Assembly: GCF_051155795.1 (NCBI RefSeq)
Contig: NZ_DAXETW010000037.1
Location: 1-64,000, forward strand
Source: Longibacter sp051155795
GTDB taxonomy: Bacteria; Bacteroidota; Rhodothermia; Rhodothermales; Salinibacteraceae
Direction: 5' to 3'
DNA length: 64,000 nt
The position numbers and the translations under genes were made by a program. Below are positions 25,749 through 34,256 of the stretch, piece by piece (the first letter of the stretch is position 1; each line of letters begins with the position of its first letter). The notes under the pieces are model-generated. The model saw only the letters and a program-made list of their open reading frames with translations. It made no database searches and was not told the DNA's origin.

Positions 25749-26570
25749 GTGCAGATCGACTGGTTTACATTCGGGGCGCAGATCGTCAACTTCCTGATTC
25801 TGATCGGTCTCTTGAAGCGGTTCCTCTACGGCCCCATCCTGGATGCCATGGACCGCCGGCAAGCATCCATCCGGGATCGTATCGCGGAGGCGGAATCGAA
25901 GCAGGAGGAAGCCGAGCAGGAGGCAGAGCAGTACCGATCACTTCACTCCGCGTTTGAGGCTCGCCGGGCGGAACGTATGCAAGCGGTGGAGGAGGATGCA
26001 GAGGCCCGTCGCCATGAACTTCTCGCTCGAGCCCGAGAGGATGTTGAATACCTTGAAGCGCAGTGGAGAGAGGCCATCGAGCGTGATCGCGCTGCCTTCT
26101 TGCACGTCGTCTCCAAACGGGCCGTGACAGAAACGATCGAGCTCACGCGACGCATTCTGGACGATCTGGCGAACGTGGATCTTGAGGAACAGGTTGTGAC
26201 GGTCTTTCTGGGTCACCTGCAGAATCCGGAAGATGCTATGGTGAAACAGCTCATCGATGCGTTCGAGGACGCCGACGCACAGGTGACGATCCGTACTGCC
26301 TGCGAACTCTCCGGTGACCAGCGAAAACGGCTGTTGGAGGTACTGGAGAAGAGGGCCGGCCACAAGCTATTGTTGTCGACGGTGACGGATCCCGGGCTCG
26401 GGCTCGGCGTCGAGGTTCAAGTAGCGAACCGGACGGTCGGGTGGACGATCGACCAGTACATCGAGCAGCTTCTGGAAGAGATGCTCCGTCAGCTCGAGGC
26501 GGATCTCCATCAGCGCCTGCCCACCGGCGTCTCGGATATCGGCTCGATGGCGTCAGTTCGGCACAGATAA
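25749..26570 (+). CDS. atpF: N-type ATPase b subunit with delta-like C-terminal domain
   Basis: 273 residues, roughly 110 longer than an ordinary b subunit. It starts with GTG and has one N-terminal membrane helix ('FGAQIVNFLILIGLL'), then a long charged coiled coil (about 38-130). The C-terminal part (about 165-255) reads like the C-terminus of the delta subunit: 'ACELSGDQRKRLLEVLEKR' and 'VTDPGLGLGVEVQVANRTV'. N-ATPases have no separate delta gene and their b subunit is elongated, so this fits. It attaches the stator to the alpha/beta head. Confidence 0.92.
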   Translation: MQIDWFTFGAQIVNFLILIGLLKRFLYGPILDAMDRRQASIRDRIAEAESKQEEAEQEAEQYRSLHSAFEARRAERMQAVEEDAEARRHELLARAREDVEYLEAQWREAIERDRAAFLHVVSKRAVTETIELTRRILDDLANVDLEEQVVTVFLGHLQNPEDAMVKQLIDAFEDADAQVTIRTACELSGDQRKRLLEVLEKRAGHKLLLSTVTDPGLGLGVEVQVANRTVGWTIDQYIEQLLEEMLRQLEADLHQRLPTGVSDIGSMASVRHR

Positions 26571-26595
26571 ATCAGATGAATGGTGCTCGATCGGG

Positions 26596-28167
26596 ATGAG
26601 AGATGAACCGGGGATGAACAGTACGATGGGCCTGGCGTCGCTGGCAGAGTTAGCGTTCGATGCCGTCGCCCGGACACGTCAGGCGGCCGAGCCGACGCTC
26701 GAACTCCGGGAGATTGGCAGGGTGTCCTACGTTGGAGAGGGCATCGCCCGGGTGTCCGGCCTTCCGACGGTTCAAGCGGAAGAGCTTGTGCGTTTCGACA
26801 ACGGGCGGCTCGGGATGGCCATGAATCTCGATGCGGGCGAGGTCGGCGTTGTGTTGCTCGACGAACGCGAGGACCTCGACGCCGGCATGAAAGTCCACCG
26901 AACCGGTCGAATTCTCGACGTACCGGTGGGGGACGCGATGCTCGGCCGGGTCGTCGATGCGCTGGGCCGCCCGGTTGATCATCGCGGCGCCATTCGGGCC
27001 GAGAGGCGCCGGCCTGTCGAACGCGAGGCGCCTGCTATCATGGATCGCGCGCCCGTCGAAACGCCGCTGCAGACGGGGCTGAAGGTTGTCGACGCCCTCA
27101 TCCCCGTGGGACGCGGGCAACGCGAACTCATCCTTGGCGACCGTCAGACCGGCAAAACGGCCGTCGCGGTCGACACCATTCTAAATCAGCGGGAAACCGG
27201 CGTCTACTGCGTCTACTGCGCGATCGGACAGCGGAATGCAGCGGTGGCATCGGTCATCGCGGACCTGCAAGAATACGAAGCAATGCGGTATACGACCGTG
27301 GTGGTCGCCGGAGGGGACGAGCCGCCGGGGCTGCAGTTCGTAGCGCCTTACGCGGCTACGACCATCGCGGAGTTTTGGATGGAGGCCGGACGAGATGTCC
27401 TCATCGTCTACGACGACCTCACGCGTCATGCACGGGCCTACCGCGAACTCTCGCTTCTGCTCCGGCGCCCGCCCGGGCGCGAAGCCTTCCCCGGCGACAT
27501 CTTCTACATCCACTCGCGCCTTCTTGAGCGCGCCACGCACCTCGATGAGGATCACGGCGGCGGGTCGCTGACGGCGCTCCCCGTCGTCGAAACCGAGGCG
27601 CAAAACCTTTCCGCTTACATCCCCACGAATCTCATTTCGATCACGGACGGTCAAATCTATCTGTCACCGACGCTCTTTCAAAAGGGAATCCTCCCGGCCG
27701 TTGACGTGGGCCGATCCGTGTCACGCGTCGGAGGAAAGGCACAGATGCCCGCGTACCGGCAGATGGCGGGCGCCCTGCGGCTCTCGTATGCACAATTCGA
27801 AGAGCTCGAGGACTTCGCTCGTTTCGGTACGCGGCTGGATGAAGACACTCATCGTACGCTTCAGCACGGCCGGCGGGTGCGAGAAGTGCTGAAGCAGTCG
27901 CAGTACGCTCCATTGCCGGTGGCAGAGCAGGTGGCGGTCCTTCTGGCGACGACGAACGGCCTGTTCGAGGGGCTCGATCTATCACAGATTCCGGAGGCTG
28001 AGAATCGCATTCGAAAAGCCGTCCGTGAGGACGTGCCGGACGTTTGCTTGCAGATCGATGAGGGGCAGTCGCTGGATGACGCCTCGCGGGATGTGCTTCT
28101 CCAGGCCGCTCGAACCGCCGTTCAGTCCATGCCGTCGAACCCGGAGGTTGCAAATGGAAACGCTTGA
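26596..28167 (+). CDS. atpA: N-type ATPase alpha subunit
   Basis: 523-residue non-catalytic nucleotide-binding subunit. The P-loop GDRQTGKT is at 181-188 (K187). Blocks typical of alpha are 'DALGRPVDHRGAI', 'VYCAIGQRNAAV', 'YDDLTRHARAYRELSLL' and 'ISITDGQIYL'. The ATG at 26596 is used; in-frame ATGs at 26614 and 26626 are equally possible, and the first residues carry no conserved feature. It overlaps atpG by 14 bases, pointing to coupled translation. Confidence 0.95.
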   Translation: MRDEPGMNSTMGLASLAELAFDAVARTRQAAEPTLELREIGRVSYVGEGIARVSGLPTVQAEELVRFDNGRLGMAMNLDAGEVGVVLLDEREDLDAGMKVHRTGRILDVPVGDAMLGRVVDALGRPVDHRGAIRAERRRPVEREAPAIMDRAPVETPLQTGLKVVDALIPVGRGQRELILGDRQTGKTAVAVDTILNQRETGVYCVYCAIGQRNAAVASVIADLQEYEAMRYTTVVVAGGDEPPGLQFVAPYAATTIAEFWMEAGRDVLIVYDDLTRHARAYRELSLLLRRPPGREAFPGDIFYIHSRLLERATHLDEDHGGGSLTALPVVETEAQNLSAYIPTNLISITDGQIYLSPTLFQKGILPAVDVGRSVSRVGGKAQMPAYRQMAGALRLSYAQFEELEDFARFGTRLDEDTHRTLQHGRRVREVLKQSQYAPLPVAEQVAVLLATTNGLFEGLDLSQIPEAENRIRKAVREDVPDVCLQIDEGQSLDDASRDVLLQAARTAVQSMPSNPEVANGNA

Positions 28168-29050
28168 GTCGCTACGCCGGCAGATTCACAGTACGCGGCG
28201 CCTGCGGTCCGTTGTTCGCACGATGAAGGTGCTGTCGCTGACCAGTATCCGGCAGTGCGAGCGGGCGGTTGAGGCACTGGAGGCGTACGATGAGACCGTG
28301 CAACTCGGGTTGCGTGCGGCGATACGGGCACGCCGGCGGCTACCGGATCTTCGCGAAGGGGTAGGGTCGCGACCGACGTCCGCGGGCATTATCGTCATCG
28401 GCTCCACGTGGGGGATGTGTGGTCGCTTTAACGAGCAGCTTGGACAGCATGTGGCTCAAGAAATCGACGATCTCCGAGCACAGCGGGTAACCCTTCTCGC
28501 GCTGGGCGATTACGTCCCTGGACCGCTGGAGCGACACGGTCTGAGACCGGATGCACATGGGGAAACCCCGGAGTCCGTCGAAGGAATCACCCGACGGGTC
28601 GAAGAGCTATTGCTCCGCGTCGAGGCGTGGAGACGGGAAGAGGGAATCAGCCAACTGCTGCTTTTCTACAACGAGCCGTCGACGGGAGCGACGTATGACA
28701 CCCGTACGCGCCAGCTTCTTCCGCTCGACATGGACTGGCTTCAGCGGTTGCGGCGGCAACCGTGGCCGACGAAGATGCTGCCCACCTTCCGCACGGAGTG
28801 GCAGCCGTTGTTTGCTGCGCTCGTGCGCGAGTACCTCTTCGTTTCATTCCACCGGGCCTTTGCCGAGTCGCTGGCCAGTGAGCACAGCAGTCGACTCGCG
28901 GCAATGCAACGCGCGGAGACGAATGTGGACGAGCGCCTGCAGTCGTTGACCGCGCGCTTTCACCGCCGCCGGCAGACGGCCGTCACCGAAGAGGTGCTCG
29001 ATATCATGGCGGGTTTTGAGGCGTTGCAACCCCGCGCAAACGGTACGTAG
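28154..29050 (+). CDS. atpG: N-type ATPase gamma subunit
   Basis: 298-residue rotor shaft subunit. N- and C-terminal helices of the coiled-coil shaft are clear: 'LRRQIHSTRRLRSVVRTMKVLS' style text at the start (here within residues 6-27) and 'RAETNVDERLQSLTARFHRR' before the end. The middle is less conserved than in housekeeping gamma subunits, as is usual for N-ATPases. The ATG at 28154 lies within the 3' end of atpA. It is the last gene of the operon; no terminator hairpin is evident in the 116 bases before the convergent symporter gene. Confidence 0.9.
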   Translation: METLESLRRQIHSTRRLRSVVRTMKVLSLTSIRQCERAVEALEAYDETVQLGLRAAIRARRRLPDLREGVGSRPTSAGIIVIGSTWGMCGRFNEQLGQHVAQEIDDLRAQRVTLLALGDYVPGPLERHGLRPDAHGETPESVEGITRRVEELLLRVEAWRREEGISQLLLFYNEPSTGATYDTRTRQLLPLDMDWLQRLRRQPWPTKMLPTFRTEWQPLFAALVREYLFVSFHRAFAESLASEHSSRLAAMQRAETNVDERLQSLTARFHRRRQTAVTEEVLDIMAGFEALQPRANGT

Positions 29051-29166
29051 TCCGCCGTTCAGAACGTCGCCGCGCCCATCGTTCTCAGCGCAGCCCACCT
29101 GGGGGCCGGCCCAAGAGATTTCGAGGCTTGAGAGGGGGCCGGGACTGCCTAGTCGTCGACGGAGGA

Positions 29167-30768
29167 CTACCAGAACATGGCGATGACGACGGCGATGAGG
29201 CCCAGCAGCACAGCCGATTGAACGAAGAAGTTCTGGTACCACGGAAGCCCGTTTACGTGGGCGATCTCCTCTCGGAAGGTAGCGGGTGTCCAGGTGTATT
29301 CGGCGACTTTTTCGGGGTCCGGCTCCTCGCCCATCACACTGACGAGGTAGATCGTCACGGCACTGATGCTGACGAGGATGGCCGGGATGTAGAGAAATTG
29401 AATGGTGAACAGGCCGAAGCCGTATTGCATCACCGCCATGCCAATCGCCGCCGCGTGGCCGACGATCAAGCCTGCGAACGCACTGTGCCGGTTCGCCCTC
29501 GGCCAGAAGAGCCCCATCACGAAACAGGCGACGACGGGTGGACTCAGATAGGCGAGGACATTCTGCAGGTACTGCCACAGCGAGGGGAAATTCAGGATCA
29601 AGGGTGCCCACGCAGCGGCAAGCATCATGAAGACGAACGTCGTAACGCGTCCCGTCACGACGAGGGTTTTATTGCTCGCGTCCGGTCTCAGCTTCTTGAT
29701 GAAGTCCATCGTAACCAGCGTGGAGGCCGAATTGAGCGTGGAGTCGACACTCGACATGATGGCCGCCACCAGCGCTGCGAGCACGAGTCCGCGGACGCCG
29801 ATCGGCAGCAGGTCGAACAGCATCGTCGGGAAGACCATGTCCGGGCGGGCGGCGAGGGCCTGATAGGTGTCCGGCGAGTAGAGGACCCGGGCGAACGTTC
29901 CTGGCAGGACCATGATGAAAATGACCGGCACTTTCAGGAGTCCGGCAAAGAGCGCGCCCCACCGTCCGTGGTCCAGGTCCTTCGCGCCCAGCGTTCGTTG
30001 AACCATAAACTGGTTGGTGCCCCAGAAATAGAATCCCAACAGAAACACACCCGTCAGGAGCCCGGGCCAGGGCAGGACGTCATCAGTGGCCGGGCGGATG
30101 AGACTCAGCATCTCCGGCGGGGTGACGTCCTTGACAGCCTGCCATGAGCCGACCTGCTCCCACGCGATCCACGAGACGGCGACGGACGCCATTAATAGAA
30201 GCACGGCCTGGATCGCGTCCGTGTAAACCACAGCTTTCAGCCCGCCGGCGATGGTGTAGAGGCCGGAAAGAACGGCCAGGATCACCACGGACTGCCACAT
30301 CGGAAACTCAGGATAGATCAGCTGGATGACGAGGGCACCGGCATAGAGTGCCCCGGCCGTGTCAATGAGAATGTTGCCCGTGACCGTCACCACCGAAAAA
30401 TAGTAGCGAGAGCGCTCGTCGAAGCGCCGTTCCAGAAACTCCGGCATCGTAAAGATTTGCGACCGGAGGTAGAAGGGGAGGAAGAAGAGGGCAAAAATGA
30501 TGAGGACGACGACCGCCATCCATTCGTAGTTGAAGACAGCGATTCCTGTGGAATAGGCCTCCCCGGCCATCCCGACCAGGCTGCTGGTCGACATGTTCGA
30601 CGCGTACAACGAGAACCCGATCAACCCCCACGTCAGCGACCGTCCCGCCAGGAAGTAGTCATCGGTCGACTTCTGCTGTCGCGAGAAATAAAAGCCGATG
30701 CCCACGATGACCAGGATGTACAGGGCCACCATGACGAGATCGATGAACTGAAGCTCAAACTGAGGCAT
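29167..30768 (-). CDS. Sodium:solute symporter (SSS family)
   Basis: 533-residue symporter with about 14 membrane helices that uses the sodium gradient to import a small solute. SGLT-type blocks include 'DDYFLAGRSLTWGLIGFSL', 'ASNMSTSSLVGMAG', 'GALYAGALVIQL' and 'GTNQFMVQRTLGAKD'. These point to the sugar or myo-inositol branch, but the solute is uncertain. The ATG at 30768 gives the normal family length; the frame is open to 30879. It follows the TonB receptor on the same strand behind a terminator and is a close paralogue of the symporter at 34257. Confidence 0.9.
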   Translation of the reverse strand: MPQFELQFIDLVMVALYILVIVGIGFYFSRQQKSTDDYFLAGRSLTWGLIGFSLYASNMSTSSLVGMAGEAYSTGIAVFNYEWMAVVVLIIFALFFLPFYLRSQIFTMPEFLERRFDERSRYYFSVVTVTGNILIDTAGALYAGALVIQLIYPEFPMWQSVVILAVLSGLYTIAGGLKAVVYTDAIQAVLLLMASVAVSWIAWEQVGSWQAVKDVTPPEMLSLIRPATDDVLPWPGLLTGVFLLGFYFWGTNQFMVQRTLGAKDLDHGRWGALFAGLLKVPVIFIMVLPGTFARVLYSPDTYQALAARPDMVFPTMLFDLLPIGVRGLVLAALVAAIMSSVDSTLNSASTLVTMDFIKKLRPDASNKTLVVTGRVTTFVFMMLAAAWAPLILNFPSLWQYLQNVLAYLSPPVVACFVMGLFWPRANRHSAFAGLIVGHAAAIGMAVMQYGFGLFTIQFLYIPAILVSISAVTIYLVSVMGEEPDPEKVAEYTWTPATFREEIAHVNGLPWYQNFFVQSAVLLGLIAVVIAMFW

Positions 30769-30877
30769 GGGCGAGGGCTGCTTCAGAAAGGACGGGGAGA
30801 GCGACACCCTTCGGATTGCGACCCGCGGCGGCGGGAACGCTCCGAGGCAGGTCAATATATGAAATGCTTGTGCACAC

Positions 30878-30918
30878 AAAAAAGCACCGGTCCGACCGCT
30901 TACGGGCCGAACCGGTGC
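30878..30918 (-). terminator. Terminator after the TonB-dependent receptor
   Basis: On the minus strand GCACCGGT (30911-30918) pairs with ACCGGTGC (30884-30891), with a GC-rich inner part that can extend the stem, and is followed at once by TTTTTT (30883-30878). This is a textbook intrinsic terminator, 53 bases after the receptor gene's stop codon and upstream of the symporter gene. Confidence 0.92.
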
Positions 30919-30970
30919 AGGCTGTGCCGTCAGAACCGTCCACTGCGGGCCGGTTCATCCGGTCGGCTGG

Positions 30971-33721
30971 TTAAAAAGTGTACGTCATGGACAGCTCCAC
31001 GCGACGCCCGAGAATCGGGCGCGCCATGTAGATGTCCTGCTCCACGGCAGCCACCTGACCGGCTCGCGGGTTTCCTTCCGTCAGGCCGATTGTGTTTGTC
31101 AGGTTGGTACCGACGGCGCGCACCTTCACGTTGCCAACCCTCGCCGATGCACCCGCATCGATCTCGTAGTAGTCGGGCAGCGTGACGTTGTTGGCGTCGT
31201 CCACGAACCGCTCTCCGTAGTATTTGCCGGCGGCGAAGATCTGGTACCGATCGGCAAAGGTGTACGACGGGCGAAGGTTCACGATATACTGTGGGATGCG
31301 TCGAACGCGGTTTCCTTCAAAGTCGAAGTCGTTCGCATCCACTCCCGGTTCCTGCTGCACGCGGTCGAGAATGGTCGGATCGTCGAACTCCAGTCCGGTG
31401 TACTCCGGGTTCTGGATCGTGGCCGTCAGGTTGGTGCGGAAGCCGCCCTGCTGGTAAATGATCTCCGTCTCGACACCGATGGTGCGGGAGTCGGCAAAGC
31501 GAACCAGCGGTACGATTTCATTCCCCAGAACGACCTCGTCTGCAAACGGAATGTTCGTCAGGGAGCTGAAGAATCCGGCGGTGAAAATGGCCAGGCGCGG
31601 CGAGTTGTACTTCACGCCAAGTTCGGCCTGCCAGACCTCTTCGGCCTCTCCTTTTTCATCCACGGTACCGTCGGCCCACTCGTCGAAGTCGGGCATCCTG
31701 AAACCGCGCGATCCGCGTCCGAATATGGCGAACTGCTCCGAAAAGGCGTAGTTGGCGCCCACTGAGGCCGACCACTCGTCGAACTGGTAGCTGTAGTTAT
31801 CCACGGCGTCGGTGCCCGTGGCGAAGTTGTTGTCGAACAGCGTCGAACTGTCGCCGTCAAGGTCGACGTTGGTTGCTCCTTCGACGTTTCCCCTGAACGT
31901 GCCGCGTTCAATTCGCCCGCTCAGATCGAGGCGGAACTTATCGCTGACCTGCCACTCGTCGCCCGCGAAGGCGGCGATGGCCGTACCCTGCCCCTGATGG
32001 CGCCGGTACAGCGTACCGTATCGACGAAAGCCGTTCTCCGTGGCCTCTGCGACGGGATTTCCACCGGCATCTTCGAGCGTCAGATTCAAGAGGCGTGGGC
32101 GGTCTCGGACCTCCAGCAGCATGTCGTTCCAGTGCCAGAGCTCTTCGGCCCGGTACGTGCTGAGGTAGATGCCGCCGCTCAGCGCATGGTCCCCGGCCGT
32201 GTAGTTGACCCGGAAATCGTTCGCAAAGTTAGAGAGCGGCTTGTCGACGTGCCACCAGCCGGCCTCCGCGACGAGACCGTTCCCGTTGGCGTTAGCAGGA
32301 TTGAAGGTGGCGTCGTCGTACGCATATCCGTAGCTGTAGTCTGACGCGCCGACGTCGGTCGCGAGCTCCTCGGCGTACGTCACGGCATCGAACGGATTAC
32401 TGGTCGAGAAGACCGCGTTGAAGGTGACGTCGGCTTGCATCGCCATCGACTTGTTCTCGATGGTGACGCCGTTATCCAGCTCGAAGAAGAGCTCGGCCTG
32501 GAGCGATCCAAGAACCGGGTTCATTCCCTGCGTCAGGTCACGAGAGACGCGTCCCTGACCGTCCGGGCTCGGCACGCGGATGAGGCCGGCATCGCGTGTC
32601 GTCATCGTCCCGTAGTTCGGATCAAAGCCCGAGATCCCTTCCGGATCGTCCGGATTCTGCAGCGGGATGGGGAGGTAGAACACGTTCTGATCGTTCAGGT
32701 AGCGGCCGTGAACGCGGAAGTACCCGTTCTCAAGAAGGCGCGTCACGTTCGCGTTGATCTGTCCGCCCTTGTTTCCGGGAAAGCCGGGATCGCGAACGCC
32801 TTCATCGTAGCGGTAAAAGCCGCCAACGTTAAAGCGCCAGTCGTCCCCGATGGGACCGCCGAGATTCAGGTCCGTTCGGATCTTGCCGCGCGTGGCGCCG
32901 GTCACTTTCACCAGGCCGCCGAGCTCACTGCCGCCGGTCTTGCTGACGAAGTTGACGATGCCCCCGGGGGCGTTCGAGGCGAAGACCGAGGCCGTTCCAC
33001 CACGGACGCCCTCCATACGCTGCACGGTTTCATCCACGCGAAAGAGAAGGTCAACGTTCGTGAAGGCCAGTTCTGGCGAATCGAACACGGGCATGCCGTT
33101 GTGCTGCATCGCAACGTACCGGAAGGAGCCGTCGGCCGGGATGCCGCGAGCGAAGAGATTGTTGCCCCCCTCGCCGCCGGAGCTTTCCACGTAGAATCCC
33201 GGGATGGCCTTCAGCAGGTCGGCGGTGCTCTTCGGTGCGTTTGCCTCGATATCTTCGGCCGAGAGTGTCGTAACGGCCACGCTCGACTCGATCTTTTCCT
33301 TCGGGTTGAACGACGCCGTCACCACCGCTTCGCCCATCTGCAGGAGGTCCGACTGCAGGACAAAGTCGGCCGTGGTGGTTTCACCGGCCGAGACCTCCAC
33401 CTGTCGTTCCGCACGCGTGTACCCGACGAACTGGGCGCGGAGCGTGTACTCGCCCGACGGGACGCTGGCGATGGTGTAGGCGCCGGTGGCGTCGGCCACG
33501 CTGCCGCGCTGGGTTCCGACGATGGAGATCTGTGCTCCCGGGAGCGGCGATCCTTCGCCGTCGACGACGGTTCCCTCGATCGTACCGGTGTCCTGGGCGG
33601 TGGCAGAGGACGGGAGGAAGAGAACGATCGCACTGGCGAGAAACAGGGTCAAGACGAGACGCCATGCGAGGCCCTCACGCCCTGCATGACCCCGATAAGA
33701 GGAGTATCTATAATGGTTCAT
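30971..33721 (-). CDS. TonB-dependent receptor with carboxypeptidase-regulatory domain
   Basis: 916-residue outer-membrane receptor that imports a bound ligand using TonB and the proton-motive force. A signal peptide ends near residue 42 (SSATAQ). A CarboxypepD_reg-like beta-sandwich follows ('GTIEGTVVDGEGSPLPGAQ', about 46-125), then the plug ('DLLKAIPGFYVESSGG', 'RVDETVQRMEGVRGGTASV', about 150-265) and a 22-strand-type barrel ending in the aromatic 'LSMTYTF'. No SusD-like partner is adjacent. The flanking sodium symporters suggest a carbohydrate or related small ligand, but this is an inference from context. Confidence 0.92.
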   Translation of the reverse strand: MNHYRYSSYRGHAGREGLAWRLVLTLFLASAIVLFLPSSATAQDTGTIEGTVVDGEGSPLPGAQISIVGTQRGSVADATGAYTIASVPSGEYTLRAQFVGYTRAERQVEVSAGETTTADFVLQSDLLQMGEAVVTASFNPKEKIESSVAVTTLSAEDIEANAPKSTADLLKAIPGFYVESSGGEGGNNLFARGIPADGSFRYVAMQHNGMPVFDSPELAFTNVDLLFRVDETVQRMEGVRGGTASVFASNAPGGIVNFVSKTGGSELGGLVKVTGATRGKIRTDLNLGGPIGDDWRFNVGGFYRYDEGVRDPGFPGNKGGQINANVTRLLENGYFRVHGRYLNDQNVFYLPIPLQNPDDPEGISGFDPNYGTMTTRDAGLIRVPSPDGQGRVSRDLTQGMNPVLGSLQAELFFELDNGVTIENKSMAMQADVTFNAVFSTSNPFDAVTYAEELATDVGASDYSYGYAYDDATFNPANANGNGLVAEAGWWHVDKPLSNFANDFRVNYTAGDHALSGGIYLSTYRAEELWHWNDMLLEVRDRPRLLNLTLEDAGGNPVAEATENGFRRYGTLYRRHQGQGTAIAAFAGDEWQVSDKFRLDLSGRIERGTFRGNVEGATNVDLDGDSSTLFDNNFATGTDAVDNYSYQFDEWSASVGANYAFSEQFAIFGRGSRGFRMPDFDEWADGTVDEKGEAEEVWQAELGVKYNSPRLAIFTAGFFSSLTNIPFADEVVLGNEIVPLVRFADSRTIGVETEIIYQQGGFRTNLTATIQNPEYTGLEFDDPTILDRVQQEPGVDANDFDFEGNRVRRIPQYIVNLRPSYTFADRYQIFAAGKYYGERFVDDANNVTLPDYYEIDAGASARVGNVKVRAVGTNLTNTIGLTEGNPRAGQVAAVEQDIYMARPILGRRVELSMTYTF

Positions 33722-33832
33722 GGGAATCGGAGGTATGTGAAGAAAGCGATGTACGGCAATTGAGAATCGGAAGCCGGTCCAGAGCGATCACAGAAATGAG
33801 CAAAGCACGAAGCCGGTGGGCACTTTTTGGTC

Positions 33833-33846
33833 TGGAAGCGCTACCA
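33833..33846. promoter_or_regulatory. LacI-type operator candidate
   Basis: TGGAAGCGCTACCA is palindromic around a central CG except at one pair of positions, the form of operators bound by LacI-family repressors (core AGCGCT). It lies 112 bases upstream of the TonB receptor start in the divergent region shared with a symporter. No LacI gene is in the window. Confidence 0.5.
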
Positions 33847-33868
33847 TCTCGTGAAATGCGCCGTGGGA

Positions 33869-33891
33869 AGCCGTTGCATGTTGTAACGGCT
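33869..33891. promoter_or_regulatory. 23-base imperfect palindrome
   Basis: Arms AGCCGTTGCA (33869-33878) and TGTAACGGCT (33882-33891) match in nine of ten positions around TGT. Its size and symmetry suit a dimeric regulator. It sits between the other two palindromes of the receptor/symporter divergent region. Confidence 0.5.
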
Positions 33892-33898
33892 CGATATG

Positions 33899-33915
33899 GT
33901 TAACATCATGTGAAC
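33899..33915. promoter_or_regulatory. 17-base palindrome
   Basis: GTTAACATCATGTGAAC is palindromic around a central C with a single mismatched pair. Outer ATATG and CATAT flanks extend the symmetry with one base offset. The third palindrome in 83 bases, it strengthens the case for a regulated divergent promoter. Confidence 0.5.
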
Positions 33916-34256
33916 GCATATCAGGATGTAGTGGACAACGATTTGATAGTCAACCACCCCTTCTACAGGACATGGAAAGATAGCGTAAACCGTTGATAAT
34001 CAAATAGATGTGCCATCTTCATTTCCAGTCGATCCTTCCGGCAAGAGCGGTATGCGTGGAACGGACGAGGTGCGAGGCTTCTCCTCCTGATCCATCTCGC
34101 ACATCAAGTGCGCATGTTTCCCTGATGTTGGCCTACGAGCTTCTATGAATTAATCGTCCCACTGCCTCCGTGCCGCCGCAGGCGACCCTTCCTGTGGCAT
34201 GTGGTTGCTACGTTACGCCGAAGCCCTCGCCTCTTTCTCCTCGACGCATCCAGTCC

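Larger units (their letters stand above)
33722..34256. other. Divergent regulatory region between receptor and symporter
   Basis: 535 bases, noticeably A/T-richer than the flanking genes, with no convincing coding sequence. It holds the three palindromes listed separately in its receptor-proximal part. The rest (about 33920-34256) contains A/T-rich patches suited to promoters but no site I can name. Confidence 0.6.

Noticed and set aside
32435..33763. 442-codon plus-strand frame opposite the TonB receptor
   Set aside because: Antisense to a clear receptor; composition follows the reverse of its codons and no signature is present.
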